From: Ianthella basta
Lineage: Eukaryota; Porifera; Demospongiae; Verongiida; Ianthellidae
DNA: 64,000 bases
NCBI GenBank assembly: GCA_964019415.1
Contig: OZ025882.1
Location: 4,815,427-4,879,426, forward strand
Reading direction: 5' to 3'
A program made the position numbers and the translations under genes. The notes under the pieces were generated by a model that did not search any database, was not told the origin of the DNA, and saw only the letters and a program-made list of their open reading frames with translations. Below are positions 40,501-53,200 of the stretch, one piece after another (the stretch's first letter is position 1; each line of letters opens with the position of its first letter).

Positions 40501-43500
40501 AAAGTTGGCGAGTGCTAAATTCAGAGGACACTAGAAGATCGGCAGGAGCAGCTAATCAAGGTAGTTCAACTAATGCAAGTGGTCATGATGTTCATGAAGC
40601 ATTAGCCACATACTTTGCAACCTCTTAATCTGTAATAAACTCTTGTATCACAAATGATCACAGCCTCTTTCAATATACCAAGTAACACATCAGTTGTTTA
40701 TAGGGTTAGTGTCAGTCAGTTGACTTGCGTGTGTTTATGCATCTTTTCCAAAACTCTTCTTTTTACTCATTTGAACATATAGTCATGATCAGTTAATGTA
40801 AAACATATTCACAGCAAATAATTATTATACAAATTGCAATTGTACTGAAAACAATTTGTAATGTCAATTGTAAGTAATAGTGATGTCTTAGCATTTCAAT
40901 CCATGAGATGACAAAGATGAAACTCAAAGCAGGCATGATGGTCTTTATTATAGGTTTGGCTTCCTAGTCATCATCACTGTGTCCCCCACAGTAATCAAAA
41001 TTGTACATGTCTGAAGGTGCATGCTGCATAGATGAAGTGCATTGCACAGATGAGGTGCATGTGTGTTGCACAGGTGAGGCGCATGTGTCTTGCACAGGTG
41101 AGGTGTTTTGCACAGGTGAGGTGTTTTGGACAGGTGAGGTGTGTTGCAAAGGTGAAGTGGGTTGCAAAAGTGAAGTGTGTTGCAAAGTGAAGTGTGTTGC
41201 AAAGTGTGTTGCAAAGAGGAAGTGTGTTGCAAAGGTGAAGTGTGCTGCATAGGTGGTGTGCCCTGTTGCATGGGTGGTGTACGTAGCATAAAAAGCTGAC
41301 TTAAAAAATCCATCATCCGGACATCCCGTTCATTTTCTCGTTTATCCTGTTCTTGTTCTCGCTTTGCACGCCTGTCATCAAGAGCAAGTAGAGTTCTTTC
41401 AGGTCTCTTCCTTGTTTCATTACAGCTTTCAGCGCTGTTGTTACATCTTTTTCAGCTTTCTCAAATTTAGTTACTTTTCATTTCTTTCTTGAAGGCTCAC
41501 CCCGAGATGATTGCACAGTGCTAGCATTGTCAACTTGCTCTGGTGGTTCTCTGATCTAACTGCCTTCCATCTCAGTCTGTCTGCATTCATCTGTAGGCTC
41601 CTCTGTAGAGGGTGTATTAGCCCTTGTTGCATTAGGAGTGGTTGTTGTGCTTCCTGTGGACGTTGAGGTACTTGCAGTACCAATTTCAAGGAGTACGGGT
41701 GGATTCACTACTGCTCTTGTTCCTAAGACACTGTGCAACTTCGGAAAGAACTTAAAATTGTCCTCCATCCCTTCTTCATCGGATTCAACACCGGCTCCAC
41801 TCCTCCTCTGTTTGTCAATTGCGTCCTTGTAGGACTTCTTCAACGATTTCAACTTATCGTGACACTGTTTCGCAGTGCGCTTAAGTCTGAAGCCGCGCGA
41901 CACAATACCTGCCGCGATTTTCCTCATTACGGCATCATTCCGATAGGCTCCTTTCAACTGTGCCTGGATCTTATCGTCGGACCAAACATCTAGTAAAGCC
42001 GCTACCTCTTCGTCGGTCCAGTGCTGCTCTCGGCTCGCTGTCGCGCCTTCTTCCGTTGGGGTCCCTTCTTCTGCCATATCTAGGCTTCGACTAAACGCAG
42101 TTTTGACGCGATCACCCCCCGGATTCACCGTATAATGCGGATTTAAAACCACCTCACCAGCAGGTTTTTAACCCGGATTCGGATCCGGTATTTGATCGTC
42201 GTGTGAATGCGATAACCCACATTTATCTGGGTTTCAATGCGGATTAACCGGTCCATGTGAAAGGGGTTTTAGAGCTTGAGACATGGTTCCTAAGTTTTCC
42301 TAACTTTCACTAATTGGAGCTGCTTGATGCTGTTCATAAATTGACTTAGGAGTCAATAGGTGTACAGCAAAATTCCTCGGGAGTTAGTTGAGTAAGTGTA
42401 TGTAAGTCACAAAGCCAGCAAGAAGCAATATAATTACTGCATTAGCCACTGGTAGTTCACTATGGTACAGTGTGCATGCAACGAGAGATATTCAAGTGCT
42501 GCCCTACTGCACTGAATAAACTTTCTGAGTCAAAATTTAATAACCCCATATCCTTGGTTTCACACTAAAATGAAATTGCTTAACTTGAATTTGTTTGTCA
42601 CTGTAGCTACCAAGTGAGGTGTTATGTACTCTTACATGTATTACATTCTAACATTTACAGAAGTGAAAGATGCTGAGAAGGAATGCAAGGGTGAAAGCCC
42701 CGCACCTCAGCAGTCTAATTCACGGCAAAGCGAACCTGTACACGGTGCAACAGTAGTGACAAATAGCAGAGTGACGACAGAGGTGAGCATTTTCATGTGA
42801 TCTCTGTTATTGAACAAAGCATTGTTCAGATGCATAGAAACTGATATTTAATAGTTAAATGGAAGCGAAGACTAAAATAACAAATGAATCAAATTTATTT
42901 GAAATTATGAACTTCACTGAATGGCTACAATAGTCAGACGTTGCTGCTCCTACTAAGGATTCTGAGGGTTCTGCACCCAGAGAGCTGCAAGTACACACAG
43001 CAAGGGGCTAAGATTTCTTTTCTTTTGGCTTTGTACATGAGCCTATCTTCCTCTTTGGTAAACCATCCACTGTGCATGCTAGCAAAGTCTTACCAAATCA
43101 ATTGCCTAATCAAGTGGCATGTTGACTGACTAGTCAACATTCTAACACACCCCTATATCCCTAGCTGTCTTTAACATTAGTTGCATGGTTTTATTCAATA
43201 GCAAAAGAGCATGTGTCAACTTGTGATGTAAATATGAAATACAACTACCTAACCATGGCAAGATGTAGTTATTTTCAAGCATTTGGGGAAGAACAGTAGA
43301 CTAGACTAGATGGAGTATCCCTGAAGTGTGTGATTTTGTCTAAGGTGAAAATCTTAGATTATTCCAGTAAATGAGGTACCAAACCATTATGATCGCACCA
43401 AAACATCAGAAACTTCCTGTTTCACGTAAATTTTGTAATTATTGTGCACATTGGTTATGTGGTTTTAGTTTTGAATGGATAATGTAATGTATCCTAAAGA

Positions 43501-44211
43501 AAGCTTCTGATTATTCCTACTACTGTGATGGAGAAGGTTTGCCTCATTTTATATTAAAAAAAAGTGAAAGGTAGGTTCTCATCCCCAAGGAAGAGTATGC
43601 ATAGTGCATGTTTATTGCTTTATGAGTTGGGTTTGGTCACACCAACCTATTGCTTGTCACTTTCTGCAGATCAACAATAAAGGGCAAGCTTACTATGCCG
43701 CTGGTACATCAAAGGAAAGTCAAGAAATGGCAGTTGCTGCCACTGAGACAGTGGATGAGGCAACTGGTGATTCACACAAGAAAGAGGAGGCTTCTGGTCT
43801 TTTAAATGTGGAACTTGCCAGTGGAACCAAGGGTACTGGTAATCCAAAGGATAACGATGGCAGTGAAGCTGCTGGCACTTCAAAAGCCTTCAAAGGCAGT
43901 GGTGGTGGTCCAAAAAGGAAAGGTGATAGTGAACCTACAGATGCATCAAAACAGGAACAAAAAGGTAAAAACTCTGCTGTAACAGAAACACTGAGAGCGG
44001 AAGTTGCAGATAGCACAGATGGCAATGGTAGCAAGATAGATTATTCAAAAGAAACAACTAGAGCTACACATCCTGAGGAAATAAAAGTGGTGAAACTTCA
44101 TGCTTTTATACAACCTGGAGCTTGGGATATTGATATCAAGAAGAATCCACATGTTGTAGAGCTCCGTTCAGAAATGAACTGGAAAAAGAATTGTGCTGAA
44201 ATCAAACTGAC
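37564..44211 (+). CDS. RNF213: Gene B exons 1-4: disordered N-terminus and start of CBM20-like domain
   Basis: Exons 1-3 (31, about 24 and about 41 residues) are charged and low in hydrophobics. Exon 4 (542 nt) is mostly low complexity, rich in Gly, Ser, Thr, Lys and Glu (TKGTGNPKDNDGSEAAGTS). It then becomes ordered at VVKLHAFIQPGAWDI and VELRSEMNWKKNCAEIKLT, beta-strand-like sequence that starts the CBM20-like region in RNF213. Harbinger 2 and other repeats fill intron 2. Confidence 0.75.
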
Positions 44212-47200
44212 GTAAGTGTGATCCACACAATGCAGTCTTTTGTGGTTAACTGAGCAGTTCAGCATGAAAGTTCAAGTTACTTGTGACATGTACGGTACAA
44301 TGCTGGCTATGTGAAGTTTAAATTTGCACGCTGCCGTAATTTAAATGGCTGCACACAGTAACCTATTTCCAGCCAGATTTGGGTAGTTTCAGAGATTTCT
44401 GTAGCTGCCGTTTGGTGGAGACTCAGTAGGCTGAGTTCTGAAAACATTTTGCAGGACCTAGCTGTGCAGACTGCACACACACACACACACACGCGCGCGC
44501 GCACGCACACGCACACACACTATGTCTTTACTGCAACTGGGCTGATTCTGTTGTCATTCAAAGATGGCATGAAATTGGCCCAGTCCTCTTCATCACAGTC
44601 CTTTTGAGCCTATTCTGGGTTCTTTATATTGGCTGGGGCTTCCAGAGAGCCAGAATGTATGTCTATGGATAATGGGTCCTGATAACAATTGGTCTGGTGG
44701 ACCAATATTATAGGAAAATGATGAAATTATTGGTCATAGTTTGCTATGTATTCGTCCATTTGTATAAACAACTGGACAAGCTACCATGTTGTCATGTGAT
44801 TGAGTCAGACCTCACCACTACATGTGGCACTGCAAACCTTGCAAGCTAGCTAGCCACTCAGACCAGCAACTTAATAAATTTCCCAATTTCCCCTGGACTG
44901 TTGCACCTCCTGACCAATTGACAGAGTAATATGTAATTTCAGGGCATCCATGCTTACCTGCATGCATATACGGTCTTAGACGTCATCCCTGCATATTATT
45001 GGTTTAAAGATAAGAGAGTGATATTTTATAGTTTATTCATTGACAATTGTCTATTACTGAAGTAAGTTGATGCTTGAAATTAGTGATTAGCTTTTTTTCA
45101 CTCCTCTCATGCAAATCTTAATAGTACTAGCTGAATACCTATCCTTCTGGTGGGTTCCTAGTGTTTGAAGTTTGAGAATTTATCAAATCGAAGCTGTCTT
45201 TTTAATTGGAAGCATACTGTAGACTCACTCAGTAAAACTTAGTGCGAAAAGACTCTTCTTATGTTAAATCTATTCTGTCTAAAGGAGTCCGACAGCAAAT
45301 TTGCTAACCCCCTTAAGTCATTTCCCGTGATGTACTCTTCCAGTTTTGCTGAAGTTTGGTTGGAAACTAAAGGAGTTTCTGAAACGAAAATGATCTTATG
45401 TGCCTTGTGCTGTGCCTTTCTGTATTCCTACCTTGTTTCATGGTGTTCCATCCAAAATCGAAGGAGTAATTCCTGAACATAGAATTCTGCATTGCATTTA
45501 TTATAATTAGATATTAGCTACAAGCAATACCAGCTGTGTAACACAGTGAGAATGCTTAGCAAGCTTCTATGATTGTGCTAGGAACATGTTGTACAACACC
45601 TGGGATACCCACCATTGCATAACTGTGGTTGTCCATGGACAGGCCAATTATATACATGCTTATTTGTATGGCGATGTGGCTTCTTTGGATATATGCACGC
45701 AATCCAACTCTAAATGCACATGTGCTGAACTAGGAAACTACAAATCTAACTAGGAATATGCAAAGCACATCAGGCTGCCTCACAGCATTTTCATCATGCC
45801 ATAGGCAAAGGTAATCAGAAGGCAATCAGAAGTGAAACATCTTAGTCACCTTCTGTAGCATCAACACGTTGTCATTTGCCCCGCACAGGTGGCCTAACCT
45901 GTGTAGCTAGCTATCTATGATGGCATGAATGACAAAAGGCAGTGCATTCTGATGAATGAGCCTTGACAGCTGCTATGCACTGACAATTCATGAGCAATAG
46001 TGCAGATAGTTGTTTGCACTTCATGTTAAAACTGCTATTCCCCATGAGGGAGTAGTAGAAGGGGTCCAGGCTACATAGCTGTATAAGCATAAGCAATGAT
46101 ATTGTAGAGGCTCATAGTTGCGTTGATAATACAATGATACGAGATTCTTGAGCAAGACACAACTGATAATCAGTTGTGTCTTGCTCAAGAATCTCGTATC
46201 ATTGAAGCATAAGCAACATAGTGGAATTGTGCATGTCATTGGCAAGCATGTGCTGAATGCATGGATGAACAATGGCAAGGAATAGCACAACGAAATGCGC
46301 AGCAAGGACTTGGTTGGTATTCTGAGGAGATTCGGGGCACACTGCTGCAAAAAATTCCCATTGAATGGCCAGTGCTGTGACTTGCACAATCTGCAGATAG
46401 CCTTGCACAATTGTGAACAGACAGACATATTATACAATATAACAAAATCTTTAATAGACTATGATTAATGGTTTCGCTTCAGCAGTTATTTTGACATTGT
46501 GTTTTCTGACCGCAACTGAGGATAAATTTTCATCCCCAGCATTCATGCCATTTATTAGCCATGTCAATTTGAAAATAATACAATATGTTCTTATATATGT
46601 TCTTATTATTAAAGTGACAGCAGCATGTAATCAGAGGCTGCACAGCCAGTACTGGCTTACTGGTCACAAAGGAAAAGACAGGATGTAAAGATGAGGGGGG
46701 GTAAGTCATACATGCATGGAGTGTGGATTTTAGTTGCTAAATAAAAGAGATTGCCTTTGGGTGTACATCTTGGTAAGTATGTTTGCAATGGAATGGTCGT
46801 AGGAGCTTAAAATGAAATGTAATTTGCTTGTGATCGGCTGTTGAAAGAATGTGCATGATAGTGAGTTACAGTGATTAAAAAGCTGCAATCTGAATTGGTT
46901 GAAAGCGGGGCGAATAATTAAAAAGTGAATCTGGTCCTCCACCTCCCCATGATCACACAACCTACAAGACCGCTGGCAGAGGGGGACCCCAGTGTAGCGG
47001 CCAGTCTCTACTGCGAGCGGGAGGCAACCCACCCGCAGACCCGCCATCACCCTCCTCACCCCTACTGACCTAATATTGGCTACATATCTCTCTGTGGTTG
47101 GGAAATCTGTCTTTATCCTTCTATAGATATTTAGCCTACTTCCTGTTTCAGATGCTTCTCTAACCATTTGTATCTGCCGTAGCCATTCTAGCTTATACAG

Positions 47201-50200
47201 ATTTGCTGCTGCATCTTTGTAGTACTGAATGAAGTGTTCGTCATGTATTGATGAGCTAAAGCCTAGATTTATGCTAAGATCATGTAGGTAGGCTTTAATA
47301 TAGAAAGCCCAGTGTTTCTTACCATTTTCAGCTGAAGTACATGATTCAGTGGAGATTGTATAATTAAGTCTAGTTTGTGACATTTTATTGAGTCTGAGCC
47401 AAAATCTAATGCATGATATTTTTGTGAGAACTGCAATTGGTAACCACCCCATCTCCCCTAATAGAGCAGCAATTGGTGCATTTCTGCCTACACCCAAGAA
47501 ACTTCTCATGAGATTATTCTGGATTTTAGATATGTAATCAAATGACTTAAGTCCCCAGATGAAACTACTGTATTCAATAATGGGTAAGACTAAAGTGTTG
47601 TATAGGTGGTTGTAAACAGTATACACAAAAGCACCACTGGATCTAGCCTTTGCAATTAAGTAACTAGCAGCTTTAGTAGCTGATATGGCCATGTTCTCTA
47701 CTGATTTAGCCCAGCTAAGGTGTTTTGAAAAATGTATCGTATATATAATTACTGTAAATATTCAAAAAATTTGAAACTTTATCTGCATTTTAAATCTAAC
47801 CTTTGAAATTTAGGAGGCATTATGACCTTCTTTGCTGTCTTCTTGCGAAAATTAGAGCCTTCTTGCAAAATTGGAACATTCTCTGCCGCCATTTTAGGAA
47901 GGCTCTGTACAGAAAATGGCCGCCGCTGGTGCTTTCTTTGTAACAGTATATTGTGCGTTATTTGCGTATATCATGTGTACAAGGAGGTGTGGAACCCCAG
48001 TATTAGAGAGGCGTTTGTGTTCATCAAGCATGGAGGCGAAATTAACAGCGATATAAAATTACCCTTGCTGAAATTAGAGGTTTTCCCAAACTTTAGAGAC
48101 AGCCAATAAATCAAATTTTTAGAGCAGGTCGAGGCAAGATCCCTGGAAAAGTTTGCGAACTTTAGATTTTAGATTTGTTAGAATATTTATGGTAATGCAA
48201 ATGTTAATTGACACTCTAGGCTAAGCCAGATCATTTGTAGTGTATTGTGTACTGTGGCCATTTGTTCTGTTTGCAGACAACTTGATGACCTGACATGGGC
48301 AGTGGAAGCTGTCCTTCGACTTCCTAAGTCATGGATGCAAAGACAACTGCGGTACAAGTACTATGTATGTGCAGGAGATGACAATGATGCAAACTTTGAG
48401 CACATTGACCAGGCGTATGTATGGAGCGAGACAAGAAATAGGTCCTTGCTTCCTGACAAGAGCTACCGGTATGACTCAAAAGGTTAGTGTTTTCAAGCAA
48501 TCAAATCCTGTACCATTTGTAACCTATACATATATTGCGTGTGGCCTACATTGCATATTACGCAGATCACTGCTACCATCATTATGATGACTTTATATCT
48601 CCCAAAACTGGATTGTTGAAGAGCACATGGAAGAGATTTCGGGGCCATAAAGATGAATTGAAAGCTAAAAGCATTAAACTATACCTGAGGAGCTATTCAG
48701 ATGTGTTTGGTAATCCTCCAGCCCTTAGAACGTTGCTATGTCAGGACGTAACGGCCGCAGTAGAGGATATTGGCAGTAAACTTATCCACTTGAAGGATGG
48801 TTTATCAAGTGCTATGAGCAGCAGAACAACAGAGCCACTGAGTGATAACAGCTTCCAAAAAGTGAAATCTGTAAGCACATGTGTACATACTGATACTGAG
48901 TCCACATGGCGGTGTGGTGATAGTCTGGTATAATTATCTTAAATCTAACCTATACATTTCTTCATTATAGGAGTTCAAGGAATGGGTACGATTGGCAATT
49001 AAAAGCTTGGCTGGCACATCATCTAGTACAGCAGACATACCTGAAATCCAGCTGTGTGGATGTGTATTAGTTGCAGTACTTGGATGCGCAGGGTTATTGG
49101 AAACTGGAACAATGAAGGATATTCTACCTCTTTTGGTGAATACCTTGAAGCTGCCATGCACTGATCCAACATTTCCTGTTGCGGACTGGTTTTCAAATTT
49201 TCAAACGTATTATGCAGCAAAAAGGTGTGCTTACTAGAAATGAATGCTTCTTGTGCCGCTTATTTGTCTTTTGACAGTTACTATATCCATTCACTTTGCA
49301 TCTACCCATGCAGATGCCCATTGCTGCTGTCAGCTTTGCAAAGGTTCTGGGTTCACACGGCAAAGAAAGACCGAGTGCATTTTGATATCCTATTACTTGT
49401 TTGTGTAGTAAGTGAGATCCAACCTCCTTATAACATGTTTCGAGTTATTGGATGTGGAAAGAATGAGTTGTCTGGCTTTGCCACTAATGCAAAGTGAGTT
49501 CATTGGCTACAAAGCCATTGTGTACATCCCCGCTTGCATAAGAATGGCAGGAACTGAGCATTTATTCAATTACTTTTCAGTTTGTGATTAATTGTTTAAT
49601 CCAGGACTGTGTGGTGAAGGTAGGTACCTCCAATAATGAATGTGCATGTGCCTCAGATCAGCACATTTAATCAGTCTGTGTCTGTATGTTCACTAGTATA
49701 GTGTTAATCTCCATTGGACTATAGCATACTCAGCTGTAAGAGAACAGACTGCTCTGATTACAATTACAGAACTCTATGGGCACATCACATGAGCTGTCGT
49801 TAAGACAGCACTTCTGCCACTCCTGTAACTTCATCATCCAAAATTGTTGTGCTGCAGTACATGTACCATGTACATAATTATTTCTGAAGTGTTGTCATTG
49901 TATATTTTCTCTGTACTGCCAGGTTCAAGGAGTCAGTTGCGGAATGCTCAAGGTTGTTTCAGTGTTTCCTTGCACTTGGCACATTTGTACTTGAGTTAGC
50001 TCCTTTGAAGCAGTGGCATACATTGGAGATTGCAGATCACATTCCTGCTGATCAATGCCTAGTGGCACTAATGACCAAAGTGAAAGGTGTGACAGATGCA
50101 GATCAGGTTAGTGATACATCCCTACAACTGATTTCTGTAGTGTATATATTCTGGAGGTACACCATGCCTGACAAAGTTGTATTTGTGCAACTCTATTTCA

Positions 50201-53200
50201 GGTAAAAGCCATTGGTCAGTTTTCTCGCTCGCTTCTTCTCAAGACAGACGGCCTTCAACCATGGTAAGCAATTGATTTAAATGGAAATGGATTGTTTTTG
50301 AGTAACCACATAGCACAGTAGTAGTGGTCACTAAACAGCAAAGTGTTGGCAAAGAACACTGGTGTCAAAACCTTACCAATGTACCCCTACTTCATTGCTA
50401 CATGATTGCTCAAGAGCAGTCCCAATCCTGTTTGCTGTAGCATGAGCCTCTACCACATCACTTGATTATTGTCTGGGATGAAAGAAAGTTACAGCTACGT
50501 GAGATTACACCAGTGCTAGAGTAGATCCCTTGTGATATAATTACTTATTCAATGTGTTTATGCCCTCTATTGTATATATTGGTTATGGGTAGTATAATTC
50601 TGCAGTTCTAGCACATTTGCGCCCTCGAGCCTCGTGTTTTCACAATTTTGGTCAGTAATAATGATACATACTTGCACCATTCTGGGGCAAATTTGATTCT
50701 CGTTATCAATTCATAGATGCCATTGCTTTGGTAACGCGTGTCTAAATAATGCTTCTAGATCACTGAGAAGCATTCCAATTGCTTCACACGTGATTCTAAA
50801 TTCCATAGTAATACGTTGTGGGCAGAGTGCAGGTACTTCTAAATTCCATAAAGTACATTGTGGGCAAAGCATGGGTTCTTAAAATCCCATAAAAGCATCA
50901 GTGGGAACACCGCGGGGGCATTTATCATCATAATATAATATGAGATCATTTAAGCATACGTCATCAAGAACAACAGGAGCACGAAATGATTGGGTAAGCG
51001 AACAGATTTGGATCTAGAACACTTAAATGGTGACCAATCGGTGTATCTACACAATTTAGACTCCTCAGCACTTGGGCGCTTCCCACTCTCGAGCTTCATG
51101 CTCTAAATCGTGTAGACACCCTTGGTCACCATTTATATAATAACTATTATGTAACAAGTTGAATATGTATTAGTTATACCACGGCATGAGGTGTATATGG
51201 ATCTTAGTCACACGATGCCCGAGGGCGAGTGCATCTAAAATCCATATACACTGAAGCGCCGTGGTATAAGTGATATATACCCAGCCTAGTGCATCTAGGC
51301 TCTTATTCGAAAAGCGGGCTTCTTCTAGGATGGCAGCTCTGAAGAGCGGCTGTCAAGTATTGTTGAATTCGCAAGTGCTGTGAAGTTTTTGCCTTTTGTT
51401 AAGCCACTGGAGCAACACTCTAAGAAGCCAGTAAAGTGATTGAGGCAACTGTGACATTCTCGGCCTTCGAGGGTTCTTTGTGCTCGCTGCTCGACTTTCT
51501 GTTCTCCATGAAACAGTGCATTCCCACTGTTGCAGTGAGTTTGAGTACCCTTGCATACGAGTTAGTGTACAAGCTTGCTGTTTCTCGTTTGTGCACTGTG
51601 CGGGTCATGTACATGGTTTATCTAGCTCGGCTACGAAGCACTTTGCGTTGTTGGCTTGCGTGCATTGGTTGCAGCGTGGTGGAATGAGGTATTCTCATTT
51701 TCAATGCTTTGCAGACTCTCCCAAAGCAACGCAAAGTTGAAGCTGACTGCAAGTTGCTGCATTTGTGTGTGTATGCTTTGGTGTGATTTGACACCTATGT
51801 TATTATCAGTAACAATTCCTTGTTATCTTTCACACCTTCCATATTTGGGCTGGGATATAAGTAATAGTTAAATGCTGACCAAGAGGGGTCTCTGAGATTT
51901 AGAGCACGAGGCACGAGGGCGCGAAGCGCCCAAGTGCCGAGTGGTCTAAATCTTCAGAGACACCGATTGGTCAGCATTTAAGTGTTATAGATCCCAACGA
52001 TTGGTCAAGGAGCAGCAGCGAATCAGTTTAACTATTTGTACTTGCGTCATCACGCGTCTTCCGGAAGTAGTTAGCAATTTCTGACAATGGCCGAGAAAAC
52101 GTTGTTTGGTTATTGGGTTTGTCATCTCGCAGCAGACGTCCTAAAGGTCGGCAGTTAATGCGGCGCGTAAGCTAAACGTAAGCTTACTCATTGTCAGCCC
52201 CGTCAGCCACATCGTTTCCCAGAGCGGTGTCCTAAGCCTGTTCCCAGCTCGTAACCAGTTCGGTCCTTTCTCGGCTCTGGTTCGTAGGCCGCTGCCGGAT
52301 TGTTGCTTTACCCTGCTTGACGACGAAACAAGTAAGCCGAGTGACCTTTGCATCGTATGTTGTGGAGTTAGCTACTATTGTTATCGCAGCTGCAGTTTCT
52401 CTGCTATAGACCATGGGCCAAGCCACGCCCATGCTCTAAACCACTATTTAGAGCATAGGCGCGAACGATCAGTCAATCAGATTAGAGATGATGCAATAGA
52501 GTCAACCAAATATGGCTCGCAGATGACGCAATTGAAAAATGGACAACTGCAGGCCAACCATCGGCTAGTCTCGTTCCCAGACCACTTCCGGCCGCCATTT
52601 TGTTAAAGGCGCGGAAGATGGTCTGGGAGCTATCTGCAGATTCCTAACCAACCCACATGTGAATAGATTGAAGTGTGAACCATTGTAGCTAATAGTGCAG
52701 CAATGAGTGTTTCTTTACTTGGAATCTCAGTGGAGCCACTGCACTTTCGAAGAGTGCTTGAGGATGTTGCCAAGGATGCAGGATATGAAAGAATTGCTGT
52801 TGTTCTTGATGCCAGGGGATAAAATCTCGAACTGGCAAGAGATTGCTTCAAAGTGACAATGGACTGTTTCAGAGAACTGAAACAATTTGCACCAGTGTCA
52901 AGCACCTGACAATACAAACGGCAGACATAGACGGTGTGCGTACTCGCTGACAACTGCCTCCACAGAGCTGGCCAGATCGTCCTCAAAAAGGAGGACAGTG
53001 GTCCGCCACTGCGTAGAATGGTGCACAGATTGCGCCTTAGTCTTAGCGAACAGCTACCTGCGCAAAAGGCACAGCGATTCTCTGGCACTTCCATGCAGCA
53101 TATCGCCCCCCCCCCCCAAATTGTGCAATGCATTGCACAATCAAATGCCAAGGAATCTGCAGATAGCTCCCAGACCGTCTTCCACGCCCTTAACAAAATG

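Larger units (their letters stand above)
39252..42268. mobile_element. PIF/Harbinger DNA transposon 2, degraded
   Basis: Terminal repeats AACCCCTTTCACACGGACCG and, from the other end, AACCCCTTTCACATGGACCG. Flanking target duplication TTA (39249-39251, 42269-42271). 3,017 bp. It contains a dead transposase (+) and a damaged Myb-like gene (-), convergent as in Harbinger 1 but unrelated in end sequence. Located in gene B intron 2. CGGATT-type motifs are clustered near both ends. Confidence 0.93.
44212..48276. other. Gene B intron 4 (4.1 kb), repeat-filled
   Basis: It contains a (CA)/(CG) tract at 44476-44520, a perfect palindrome at 46132-46204, a LINE 3' fragment (46730-47740, minus) and a MITE with a short reading frame (47749-48197). 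No RNF213 exon is recognised between, and exon 4 and exon 5 match in phase. Confidence 0.7.
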
